From: an uncultured Lachnospiraceae bacterium
Lineage (GTDB): Bacteria > Bacillota > Clostridia > Lachnospirales > Lachnospiraceae
Reading direction: 5' to 3'
Length of the DNA stretch: 64,000 nt
Assembly: GCA_900550235.1 (NCBI GenBank)
Contig: URRQ01000008.1
Coordinates: 3,390 to 67,389, forward strand
The notes under the pieces were generated by a model. It was not told the DNA's origin. It made no database searches and saw only the letters and a program-made list of their open reading frames with translations. Shown piece after piece: positions 8,840-15,870 of this stretch; within the stretch, counting starts at the first letter, position 1; each line of letters opens with the position of its first letter. The position numbers and the translations under genes are program-made.

Positions 8840-9093
8840 CGACATCCACCTCCTGCGTGTTCGAATGGTTTTCGTAATTCCTGAAAAATAGTTCCGCAGG
8901 AAAATCCGTTATCAGCATCAAATAGATGTTGCCATTTTTGCCACGGAACATACGCCATAGCGAGTGCCATATGGCCGAGAGGATCCATATTAGAGCAGGA
9001 AGAATCCGGCCGTCTTACAGTCTCCGCCTGACGATTACAGCCACAGGAATACTCACGATTGTAAAATGAGACATTATTGCGAAAATTCGGCAT
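8836..9093 (-). CDS. cotJA: Spore coat-associated protein CotJA
   Basis: This is the first gene of the cotJ operon, with an 85-residue product. It has a Cys/Asn-rich start, then the CotJA core LAMAYVPWQKWQHLFDADNGFSCGTIFQELRKPF, and a Gly/Cys end. AAAGGAG precedes the ATG. CotJA is needed for assembly of CotJC on the spore coat in Bacillus. Sigma-E control is expected from the family. I see CATAATCT on the reverse strand about 40 bases upstream, but no good partner -35, so the promoter is not assigned. Confidence 0.9.
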   Translation of the reverse strand: MPNFRNNVSFYNREYSCGCNRQAETVRRPDSSCSNMDPLGHMALAMAYVPWQKWQHLFDADNGFSCGTIFQELRKPFEHAGGGCR

Positions 9094-9154
9094 GTTTCTA
9101 CTCCTTTTCTTTATTTTTACAGTATTAGATTATGTGGAGAAGAGGAAAAAGTGT

Positions 9155-9182
9155 TTGTTTTTAGCAATAAATATAGTATAAT
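9155..9182 (+). promoter_or_regulatory. Candidate sigma-A promoter for the FtsW/RodA paralogue
   Basis: TTGTTT (9155-9160) and TATAAT (9177-9182) are spaced by 16 bases, with the start codon 34 bases further on. Confidence 0.55.
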
Positions 9183-9216
9183 TAATTGTTAAGAAGAAAT
9201 AGACGGGAGTGTAAGA

Positions 9217-10377
9217 ATGGCAGCTAGAAGAAGAAAGAAGACGAAAACAAAAAAATCAATTCGATATTTTGATTATAGTCTGTTGGCTGTACTGATTTTT
9301 TTAATCTGTTTTGGACTTGTGATGCTCTACAGTACAAGTTCTTATAGCGCCCAGATTAAATTTGGAGACGGCATGTTCTTTTTTAAGAGACAAGCTTTGA
9401 TTAGTGCGGCGAGTCTTGGGTGGATGTGGTTTGTTTCAAGAATCAATTATCACAGATATGCGCCGATGGCAAAATACGTATTTTATTTGGCTATGTTTTT
9501 GATGGCGCTTGTATATTTTACGCCGCTCGGTATCGAGACATACGGGGCAAGAAGATGGCTCAGATTGCCATTTAATCAACAGATGCAGCCTTCCGAAGTA
9601 ATGAAGATTGCCATGGTGTTGTTTATACCGGTAATCCTTTGCAAGATTGGTACAAGAGCCAGAACGCTCAAAGAACTTGCGCCGGCCTTGATTTGGGGAG
9701 TAATTGGAGCATTTGGCGTATATAAGCTTACAGATAATATGAGTACTGGTATTATTGTTATGGGGATTGTCTGTGTGATGGTATTTGTTATGCATCCTAA
9801 GACGGCTCCGTTTATGGGAGTTGTGGCAGCAGGTGTAGCGGCTGTTGGAATAGGCGCGCAGATTCTCGGAAAGATTATGACGACGAGTGAGAGCTTTCGA
9901 CTTCGAAGAGTGCTTGTGTGGTTAAATCCGGAACAATATGCAGGAGACGGTGGTTTTCAGGTCATGCAGGCATTGTATGCGATCGGTTCCGGTGGATTTT
10001 TTGGAAAAGGTCTTGGCAATAGTGCGCAAAAGTTGATTATACCAGAAGCACAGAATGATATGATCCTATCCATTATATGTGAAGAATTGGGAATATTTGG
10101 ATTTATTGTCATACTTGGATTGTTTGGATTTTTATTATATCGGTTGATGTTTATCGCGCAAAACGCACCGGATCTTTATGGTTCCCTCATTGTAACAGGA
10201 ATATTTGCGCATATTGCAATTCAGGTAATTTTTAATGTGTGCGTAGTGTTAAATGTGATTCCTACAACGGGAGTTACATTACCGTTTGTAAGTTACGGAG
10301 GTACTTCGATCTTATTCTTGATGACAGAAATGGGGATTGCGTTGGGCGTTTCCCGAACGATTAAGTTTGAAGAATAA
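9217..10377 (+). CDS. FtsW/RodA/SpoVE family SEDS glycosyltransferase (stand-alone copy)
   Basis: SEDS proteins polymerise lipid II into glycan strands together with a class B penicillin-binding protein. The 386-residue protein has a basic Lys/Arg start and about ten membrane helices. The diagnostic blocks are VMLYSTSSY, RRWLRLPF.QQMQPSEVMKI, GGFFGKGLGNS, EAQNDMILSIICEELG and the end block TTGVTLPFVSYGGTSILF. It is clearly related to the dcw-cluster copy at 20042-21127. This copy is solitary, divergent from cotJ and ahead of a degV gene. Whether it serves elongation (RodA), division or spore cortex (SpoVE) cannot be decided from sequence alone. GGGAG precedes the ATG. Confidence 0.88.
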   Translation: MAARRRKKTKTKKSIRYFDYSLLAVLIFLICFGLVMLYSTSSYSAQIKFGDGMFFFKRQALISAASLGWMWFVSRINYHRYAPMAKYVFYLAMFLMALVYFTPLGIETYGARRWLRLPFNQQMQPSEVMKIAMVLFIPVILCKIGTRARTLKELAPALIWGVIGAFGVYKLTDNMSTGIIVMGIVCVMVFVMHPKTAPFMGVVAAGVAAVGIGAQILGKIMTTSESFRLRRVLVWLNPEQYAGDGGFQVMQALYAIGSGGFFGKGLGNSAQKLIIPEAQNDMILSIICEELGIFGFIVILGLFGFLLYRLMFIAQNAPDLYGSLIVTGIFAHIAIQVIFNVCVVLNVIPTTGVTLPFVSYGGTSILFLMTEMGIALGVSRTIKFEE

Positions 10378-10397
10378 TACGAGAAATAGAAAAGTAC

Positions 10398-10426
10398 TTT
10401 TCAGATAGCATAAAATGTGGTAAACT
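10398..10426 (+). promoter_or_regulatory. Weak candidate promoter for degV-family gene
   Basis: TTTTCA (10398-10403) and TAAACT (10421-10426) are spaced by 17 bases. Both hexamers are off consensus. Confidence 0.3.
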
Positions 10427-10495
10427 ATAAAGTGGTATTGAAAACTACGTGTGATAGAAATGAAAGTTTTAAGAATCGGTGTGAGGTAAAACGGT

Positions 10496-11335
10496 ATGAG
10501 TTATAGGATTATTGTAGATAGTTGTGGAGAATTGACGGAAGAGATGAAGAAAAGCGGGCATTTTGTAACAGCGCCGCTTAGTATACAAGTAGACGATCAT
10601 TTTATTGTAGATGATGAGACTTTTGATCAGGCAAGCTTTTTAAAGCTTGTGGCAGAGAGCCCAAACGGGCCAAAGTCTTCTTGCCCTTCTCCGGAAAAAT
10701 ATATGGAATACTATAATTGTGAAGAAGAACGGGTGTATGCGGTGACGTTGTCTGCGGAATTAAGCGGTTCTTATAATAGTGCAGTACTTGGGAAAAACTT
10801 GTACGAAGAAGAGATAGGTGAGAAGCAGATTTATGTATTTAATTCCCGTTCAGCTTCTGTAGGAGAGACGTTGATCGGTTTGAAAATTCAGGAATGCGAA
10901 GAGGCAGGAATGAGTTTTGAAGAAGTCATAGAGACAACCGAAAGTTACATTGAAGAACAGCATACGCATTTTGTTTTGGAAAATCTGGAAACATTAAAGA
11001 AAAACGGAAGGTTAACAGGCGTTAAGGCGTTGGTCGCAACTGCTTTGAATATCAAGCCGGTGATGGCATCCACTCCGGAGGGGACGATTTGTCAGAAGGG
11101 GCAGGCGCGAGGAATTAAGAAGGCGTTGGATAAAATGGCAGATCATGTAGTGGAAGAACTTTTAAACGCAGAGAAGAAGATTCTTGCGATTGCTCATTGT
11201 AATTGCTATGAGCGGGCGATTGCTGTGAAAAATATGTTGTTACAGAAGGCTGCGTTTCGTGATGTGATCATATTGGATACACGAGGAATCAGCAGTATGT
11301 ATGCAAATGACGGTGGAATTATCGTAGTTGTATAA
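10496..11335 (+). CDS. DegV family fatty-acid-binding protein
   Basis: DegV (FakB-like) proteins bind a fatty acid between two domains and can present it to a fatty acid kinase for phosphorylation. The 279-residue sequence begins with the DegV signature YRIIVDSCGELTEEM. It includes PKSSCPSPEKYMEY, the SGSYNSA block and VLENLETLKKNGRLTG, and is of full family length. No FakA kinase is seen in the window. The start ATG has GTGAGG 10 bases upstream. The end of the gene overlaps the promoter of the next small gene. Confidence 0.88.
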   Translation: MSYRIIVDSCGELTEEMKKSGHFVTAPLSIQVDDHFIVDDETFDQASFLKLVAESPNGPKSSCPSPEKYMEYYNCEEERVYAVTLSAELSGSYNSAVLGKNLYEEEIGEKQIYVFNSRSASVGETLIGLKIQECEEAGMSFEEVIETTESYIEEQHTHFVLENLETLKKNGRLTGVKALVATALNIKPVMASTPEGTICQKGQARGIKKALDKMADHVVEELLNAEKKILAIAHCNCYERAIAVKNMLLQKAAFRDVIILDTRGISSMYANDGGIIVVV

Positions 11336-11356
11336 TTGACTGGATTGTGTTATAAT
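11328..11356 (+). promoter_or_regulatory. Extended -10 promoter for small membrane protein
   Basis: TTGTAT (11328-11333), a 17-base spacer and TGTTATAAT with an extended -10 (11348-11356). It overlaps the degV-family stop codon. Confidence 0.6.
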
Positions 11357-11420
11357 CAAGAGCAGATTATGGAACATCACGGCAAGCGGATAAGCTTACG
11401 GGTGAAAGGAGTTTTTAAAC

Positions 11421-11663
11421 ATGAGTCAGGCAAAAGTAGACCGTTATAAAGCAGAAAAAGCCAATAGAAAAGAAATTATGAAGAAAGAGAAACGTATGAA
11501 AGTGGTTCGTAACATTACGGCAACTATTGTATGCGTGGCTTTACTTGGGTGGATTGGCTATTCAGGTTGGAATTCATACATGAATAATCAGCCGGCAGAG
11601 AGCGCGGAGGTTGATTATACAGCAGTAGCTGAGTACCTTTCAGACATGTATGCAGCTGAATAA
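11421..11663 (+). CDS. Small single-pass membrane protein, unknown function
   Basis: The 80-residue protein has a strongly basic helical N-terminus (residues 1-30, rich in Lys and Arg), one membrane helix at about 31-50 (ITATIVCVALLGWIGYSGW) and a short acidic outer tail. AAAGGAG is well placed before the ATG, and the gene has its own promoter and terminator, so it is likely real. I recognise no family. It is just upstream of the dcw cluster but is separated from it by a terminator. Confidence 0.6.
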   Translation: MSQAKVDRYKAEKANRKEIMKKEKRMKVVRNITATIVCVALLGWIGYSGWNSYMNNQPAESAEVDYTAVAEYLSDMYAAE

Positions 11664-11697
11664 AGAGAAAAAATACGAAAAAATGAATGAAATTTGG

Positions 11698-11735
11698 GAT
11701 ACATCCCCACTAGTGTGGGAATGTATCTTTTTTTT
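11698..11735 (+). terminator. Rho-independent terminator
   Basis: A 13-bp stem with one mismatch (11698-11710 with 11715-11727), a four-base loop and a run of eight T. It insulates the dcw promoter from upstream transcription. Confidence 0.9.
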
Positions 11736-11835
11736 GTGCAAAAGTAGAACCGGAAGTCCCACAAAACGCGTAAAACTGAGGGTTTTGCGGAAATGTGTAA
11801 ATTTTGTGACAAAATAAAAAAATTCAAAAAAGGGC

Positions 11836-11864
11836 TTGAAAAGGGGGGAAAAGTAGTTTACAAT
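11836..11864 (+). promoter_or_regulatory. Sigma-A promoter of the dcw operon
   Basis: TTGAAA (11836-11841) and TACAAT (11859-11864) with 17-base spacing. The predicted transcription start is near 11871, at the first MraZ box. Confidence 0.8.
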
Positions 11865-11870
11865 TAGTTC

Positions 11871-11918
11871 AAGTGGTAGAAAGTGGTGAATAGTGGTACG
11901 AAATGGGGCAAAAGTGGC
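11871..11918 (+). promoter_or_regulatory. MraZ operator: five TGG repeats with about 10-bp period
   Basis: GTGG occurs at 11873, 11883, 11893 and 11914, and ATGG at 11903, each within an A/T-rich decamer (AAGTGGTAGA, AAGTGGTGAA, TAGTGGTACG and so on). MraZ is known to bind such direct repeats upstream of its own gene, one per helical turn. The array lies immediately after the promoter, so binding should block transcription of mraZ and the division genes. Confidence 0.8.
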
Positions 11919-11946
11919 AGACCCATTTGGAAGAAGGTGATTCCAT

Positions 11947-12384
11947 ATGTTAACGGGAGAATTTAATCACAGTATAGATACAAAAGGCAGGCTTATAATT
12001 CCATCCAAGTTTAGAGATATCCTTGGAGATGATTTTGTTATTACGAAGGGATTAGATGGCTGTTTGTTTCTCTATCCCGCAAATGAATGGAAAATCTTTG
12101 AAGAAAAACTAAGAACCTTACCACTCACAAATAAAAACGCTAGAACTTTCACACGTTTCTTTTTAGGAAGTGCGGTAGATGGCGGCCTTGATAAACAAGG
12201 CAGAGTATTAATCTCTTCTGCCCTGAGAGCTTTTGCCGGATTGGATAAAGAAGTGGTTTTAGTCGGTGTACTGGATCGCGTGGAAATTTGGGATAAAGCA
12301 AAATGGGATGAAAATAATACAGAAGTGGAAGAAAATATGGATGATATTGCGGCTCACATGGAAGATTTAGGGCTTAGCATCTAA
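11947..12384 (+). CDS. mraZ: Transcriptional regulator MraZ
   Basis: MraZ is a ring-forming DNA-binding protein that regulates the division and cell wall cluster. The 145-residue protein has two AbrB-like MraZ repeats. The first is GEFNHSIDTKGRLIIPSKFR, with the DxKGR/LxxP signature. The second is GGLDKQGRVLISSALR near residues 78-95. AAGGTG precedes the ATG. It is the first gene of the dcw cluster, 18 bases ahead of rsmH, and the repeat array in its own leader is the expected autoregulatory target. Confidence 0.96.
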   Translation: MLTGEFNHSIDTKGRLIIPSKFRDILGDDFVITKGLDGCLFLYPANEWKIFEEKLRTLPLTNKNARTFTRFFLGSAVDGGLDKQGRVLISSALRAFAGLDKEVVLVGVLDRVEIWDKAKWDENNTEVEENMDDIAAHMEDLGLSI

Positions 12385-12402
12385 TTTCTTGAGGAGGGCA
12401 TT

Positions 12403-13338
12403 ATGACGTTCAAACACAAATCAGTATTGTTGGAAGAGACCGTAGATGGTCTGAACATCAAGCCAGATGGCATTTACGTAGATGGAACGCTTGGTGGAGG
12501 CGGACATGCGTGGGAAGTTTGTTCGCGGTTAAACGACAAGGGGAGTTTTATAGGAATAGATCAGGACGCTGCGGCTATAGAGGCGGCGAGCGCCCGGTTA
12601 CGTGACTTCGGGGAGAGAGTTACAATAGTCCGAAGCAACTATTGTGATATGAAGTTGCAGCTTCAACAATTAGGCATTGACAAAGTCGATGGGATCGTAC
12701 TGGATCTGGGCGTATCATCTTATCAGTTGGATACGGCAGAACGAGGATTCTCCTATCGCGTAGATGTACCTCTGGATATGAGAATGGATAGGCGTCAGAG
12801 TATGACGGCCAGAGATATCGTCAATGACTACAGTGAGATGGACCTGTTTCGCATAATCAGGGATTACGGGGAAGATAAGTTTGCAAAAAATATTGCGAAG
12901 CATATTGTCCTTGAACGTGCGAAGGGTCCGATCGAAACGACGGGACAGCTGACTGAGATTATCAGACAGTCGATTCCGATGAAATTTCAGAAAAATGCAG
13001 GTCATCCTGCAAAAAGAACGTTTCAGGCGATTCGTATAGAACTTAATCGGGAGTTAGAAGTTCTAAGAGATAGCCTGGATACAATGATCGATCTGTTGAA
13101 TCCAGGAGGAAGGATATGTATTATTACATTCCATTCTCTAGAGGATCGGATTGTGAAGAGCATTTTTAAAAGAAACGAAAACCCATGTACATGCCCAAGT
13201 CATTTTCCGGTATGCGTATGTGGAAATGTTTCGAAGGGGAAGGTAATTACAAGAAAACCGATTCTTCCAAGTGAGGAAGAGTTGGAATATAACAGTCGTT
13301 CAAAAAGTGCGAAGCTTCGTATATTTGAACGGTGTTAA
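12403..13338 (+). CDS. rsmH: 16S rRNA (cytosine-1402-N4) methyltransferase RsmH
   Basis: RsmH (MraW) methylates N4 of C1402 in the ribosomal P site using S-adenosylmethionine. The 311-residue sequence begins [15 protein letters not shown] and shows the SAM-binding motif [11 protein letters not shown]. It also has [42 protein letters not shown] and [12 protein letters not shown]. These cover the protein in the usual order and length. GGAGGG sits six bases before the ATG. Confidence 0.97.
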   Translation: MTFKHKSVLLEETVDGLNIKPDGIYVDGTLGGGGHAWEVCSRLNDKGSFIGIDQDAAAIEAASARLRDFGERVTIVRSNYCDMKLQLQQLGIDKVDGIVLDLGVSSYQLDTAERGFSYRVDVPLDMRMDRRQSMTARDIVNDYSEMDLFRIIRDYGEDKFAKNIAKHIVLERAKGPIETTGQLTEIIRQSIPMKFQKNAGHPAKRTFQAIRIELNRELEVLRDSLDTMIDLLNPGGRICIITFHSLEDRIVKSIFKRNENPCTCPSHFPVCVCGNVSKGKVITRKPILPSEEELEYNSRSKSAKLRIFERC

Positions 13339-13376
13339 TATTTGTTACAGATAGAAGTTTGGAAGGAGCGTAAGTT

Positions 13377-13904
13377 ATGGCAACAACAGGCAGAAGGCCG
13401 TCTTACAATAGAAAAATGTATAGTGGACAGACTTACGTGTACGGCAATACGGTGCGGAAACCGGAGGTATCTCCAAGAAGACAGGAGACATTTGCTCCGG
13501 AAAAACCGAAAAAGGTAAGCAGACAGGTGAGACAGAATCGCAGGGAAGCGATGCATATGAACGCGGCATATGTTGTATTTCTTGCAGCGGCGGCAGTGAT
13601 TGCATTATTTGTATGTGTGAATTATCTGCAGCTTCGTTCTGAGCTTACAAGACATTCCAATAATATCACAGTATTGCAGAGAGAACTTGCAGACAAAAAG
13701 GAAGCGAATACTACGAGATTGAATAATGCGATGGATTCCGTGAATTTAAAGGACGTGCGTGAAAAAGCGGTCAAAGAGTTTGGAATGAAATATGCAAAAG
13801 CAGATCAAGTAGTTACATATAAGAGTGCGTCAGGCAATTATGTAAAACAGTACAAAGATATTCCACGAAGTGGGATTAGCGTAGAGTCTGACAAAGTAAA
13901 ATAA
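13377..13904 (+). CDS. ftsL: FtsL-like septum protein
   Basis: This is a bitopic division protein of the FtsL/DivIC type. The 175-residue product has a long basic, Pro-containing cytoplasmic segment (1-60), one membrane helix at about 62-82 (AAYVVFLAAAAVIALFVCV) and an external coiled-coil (about 85-130, LRSELTRHSNNITVLQREL). FtsL couples FtsQ/DivIC to FtsW and the septal transpeptidase. The identification comes from topology plus position between rsmH and the class B PBP rather than from primary sequence, which is poorly conserved. AAGGAG precedes the ATG. The cytoplasmic segment is longer than in E. coli. Confidence 0.8.
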   Translation: MATTGRRPSYNRKMYSGQTYVYGNTVRKPEVSPRRQETFAPEKPKKVSRQVRQNRREAMHMNAAYVVFLAAAAVIALFVCVNYLQLRSELTRHSNNITVLQRELADKKEANTTRLNNAMDSVNLKDVREKAVKEFGMKYAKADQVVTYKSASGNYVKQYKDIPRSGISVESDKVK

Positions 13905-13918
13905 CAGAAGGTGAATAG

Positions 13919-15811
13919 ATGGCAAAGAGACGTAGAACGAAAAGAAGATTTCAATACATCCGCCAGCGATTTCCAAAAAAAATGCAGAAAAAGCTAGTAT
14001 TGGTATTTATGCTTACGATACTGGCTTTTGCTATTTTAGTACTAAGAGCAACTTATATCAATGCGGCGGAAGGCGATAAGTATACAAAGGTTGTTCTCGA
14101 TCAGCAACAGTATGACAGCAGAACAATTCCGTTTAAACGTGGTGATATTCTAGATGCTGGCGGGACAAAACTTGCAACGAGTGAAAGAGTTTATAATGTA
14201 ATCTTAGATGCAAAAGTCTTGCTTTCAGGAAAAGAAAAAGAAGTTGGAAAAGCGAAAAAAGAGACAGCAAAAGCGTTAGAATTATGCTTTGATATTTCAA
14301 AGGAGGATGTGTATACAGCGCTGGAAGAAAAACCAAACAGTCGTTATATCATTCTCAAAAAGAAAGCCAGCTATGAACAACAACAAAAATTTGAAACACT
14401 AAAAGAGGAAGATGCAAAGCGCAAATCTGAAGATCGTCAATATGCAAATTTGAAAGGTATTTGGATGGAAGAGGACTATGTGAGAAAGTATCCATATGCT
14501 ACATTGGCAGCAGATTTGATAGGGTTTACGGCATCCGGTAATGTGGGAAATAGTGGATTGGAAGCTTATTACAATGATACGCTGAATGGTACAGATGGAA
14601 GAGAATATGGGTATTTGGACGAGACGTCTTCTGTGGAAAAGATAGTGAAAGAAGCTGCGGATGGAAAAACGCTTGTAACTTCAATAGATCTGAATCTCCA
14701 GACAATCGTAGAAAAATACATCAAGGAATTCAATGATGCGCACAAAGATGAAGAGGATCCGACGATTCTTGGCAGTAAAAATACTGCAGTTATGGTAATG
14801 AGACCGAATACGGGTGAGATTCTTGCTATGGCAAGTTATCCGAGCTATGATTTGAATAATCCGAGAGATTTGAGCGCATATTTTAAAGAAGAAGATCTTG
14901 CAAAGATGTCGGATGAAGATAAGGTCAAAGAGATGAATAAGCTTTGGAGAAACTTTTGTGTTAGCGATACTTATGAGCCGGGATCGACGATGAAACCGTT
15001 TACTGTTGCGGCAGGATTGGAGAATGGAACACTAAAAGGTGACGAGAAATATTATTGTGGCGGTAGTTTGCATGTGGGAGATTGGGACATTTCCTGTAAC
15101 AATATAAAAGGACATCAAACATTGGATTTAAAAGAAGCGATTGCCCATTCTTGTAACGTAGCTTTGATGGAAATCGGTGCGGCGATCGGTCCGCAGGAAT
15201 TTTCAAAATATCAGCATATTTTTGGATTTGGTGAATATTCCGGAATTGATCTTCCGGGGGAAGGGTCTACGTCAAGTTTGTTGTTTGATCCGGAGAAAAT
15301 GGGAAGCACAGACCTTGCTACCAATGCTTTTGGACAGAACTTTAATGTAACGATGACACAACTGGCAGCAGGTTTTTGTTCTCTGATCAATGGTGGAAAT
15401 TATTATGAGCCGCATGTAGTGACACAGATCAAAGACGCAAATGGAAACGTTATAGAGAATATAGATCCGGTTCTTGTGAAAAAGACGATTTCTGAAGAAA
15501 CGAGTAAGACGATCAAGGAGTATATGTATGCAACTGTTGAAAGTGGTAGTGGAAAAAAGGCACAGGTAGAAGGATATGATATCGGAGGTAAAACAGGAAC
15601 AGCCGAGAAACATCCAAGAAGTGAAGGAAAGAATTTGGTTTCCTTTATTAGCTATGCCCCACAGGACAATCCGGAAATCATGGTGTATGTTGCGATTGAC
15701 GAACCAAATGTAGCGAATCAGGCTAATAGTGGGTTGGCTGTAGGTTTATCTCAGAAAATCATGAAAGAAGCGTTTCCGTATTTAAATATTACAAAAGTAG
15801 AGAAGAAATAA
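13919..15811 (+). CDS. Class B penicillin-binding protein, septal transpeptidase (FtsI/PBP2B type)
   Basis: This transpeptidase cross-links septal peptidoglycan. The 630-residue protein has a very basic start, one membrane helix (about 26-46), a PBP dimerisation domain and a transpeptidase domain. The catalytic motifs are intact: Ser356-Thr-Met-Lys (YEPGSTMKPF), Ser411-Cys-Asn (HSCN) and Lys558-Thr-Gly (GGKTGTAEK). No PASTA domain follows; the protein ends soon after the transpeptidase fold. GAAGGTG precedes the ATG, 14 bases after ftsL. The next PBP gene is separated by a hairpin and has altered motifs, so this copy is the better candidate for vegetative division. Confidence 0.92.
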   Translation: MAKRRRTKRRFQYIRQRFPKKMQKKLVLVFMLTILAFAILVLRATYINAAEGDKYTKVVLDQQQYDSRTIPFKRGDILDAGGTKLATSERVYNVILDAKVLLSGKEKEVGKAKKETAKALELCFDISKEDVYTALEEKPNSRYIILKKKASYEQQQKFETLKEEDAKRKSEDRQYANLKGIWMEEDYVRKYPYATLAADLIGFTASGNVGNSGLEAYYNDTLNGTDGREYGYLDETSSVEKIVKEAADGKTLVTSIDLNLQTIVEKYIKEFNDAHKDEEDPTILGSKNTAVMVMRPNTGEILAMASYPSYDLNNPRDLSAYFKEEDLAKMSDEDKVKEMNKLWRNFCVSDTYEPGSTMKPFTVAAGLENGTLKGDEKYYCGGSLHVGDWDISCNNIKGHQTLDLKEAIAHSCNVALMEIGAAIGPQEFSKYQHIFGFGEYSGIDLPGEGSTSSLLFDPEKMGSTDLATNAFGQNFNVTMTQLAAGFCSLINGGNYYEPHVVTQIKDANGNVIENIDPVLVKKTISEETSKTIKEYMYATVESGSGKKAQVEGYDIGGKTGTAEKHPRSEGKNLVSFISYAPQDNPEIMVYVAIDEPNVANQANSGLAVGLSQKIMKEAFPYLNITKVEKK

Positions 15812-15814
15812 GAC

Positions 15815-15843
15815 GAATAACCTCACAAAAGATTTAATACGCT
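15815..15843 (+). promoter_or_regulatory. Candidate sigma-E promoter for spoVD, start point in hairpin loop
   Basis: GAATAAC (15815-15821) and AATACGCT (15836-15843) are spaced by exactly 14 bases. They match the sigma-E consensus KMATATT-N14-CATACAnT at 5/7 and 6/8 positions. The start point would be about 15850, inside the loop (15835-15851) of the hairpin at 15821-15864. Confidence 0.5.
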
Positions 15844-15870
15844 ATAGTAAGAATCTTTGTGAGGTTTTTT
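15821..15870 (+). terminator. Terminator whose 3' arm carries the spoVD ribosome site
   Basis: CCTCACAAA/GATT (15821-15834, one bulged A) pairs with AATCTTTGTGAGG (15852-15864), making 13 bp with a 17-base loop, followed directly by six T. GTGAGG at 15859-15864 is the Shine-Dalgarno of the GTG start at 15871. It would both end the upstream mRNA and mask the ribosome site in read-through RNA. Confidence 0.8.

Noticed and set aside
9094..9150. Sigma-E promoter for cotJ on the reverse strand
   Set aside because: CATAATCT matches the -10 only partly and no -35 lies at 13-15 bases, although sigma-E control is expected from the family.
15859..15870. spoVD start at GTG 15859
   Set aside because: No ribosome site upstream, and the codon lies inside the stem and within nine bases of the predicted RNA start.
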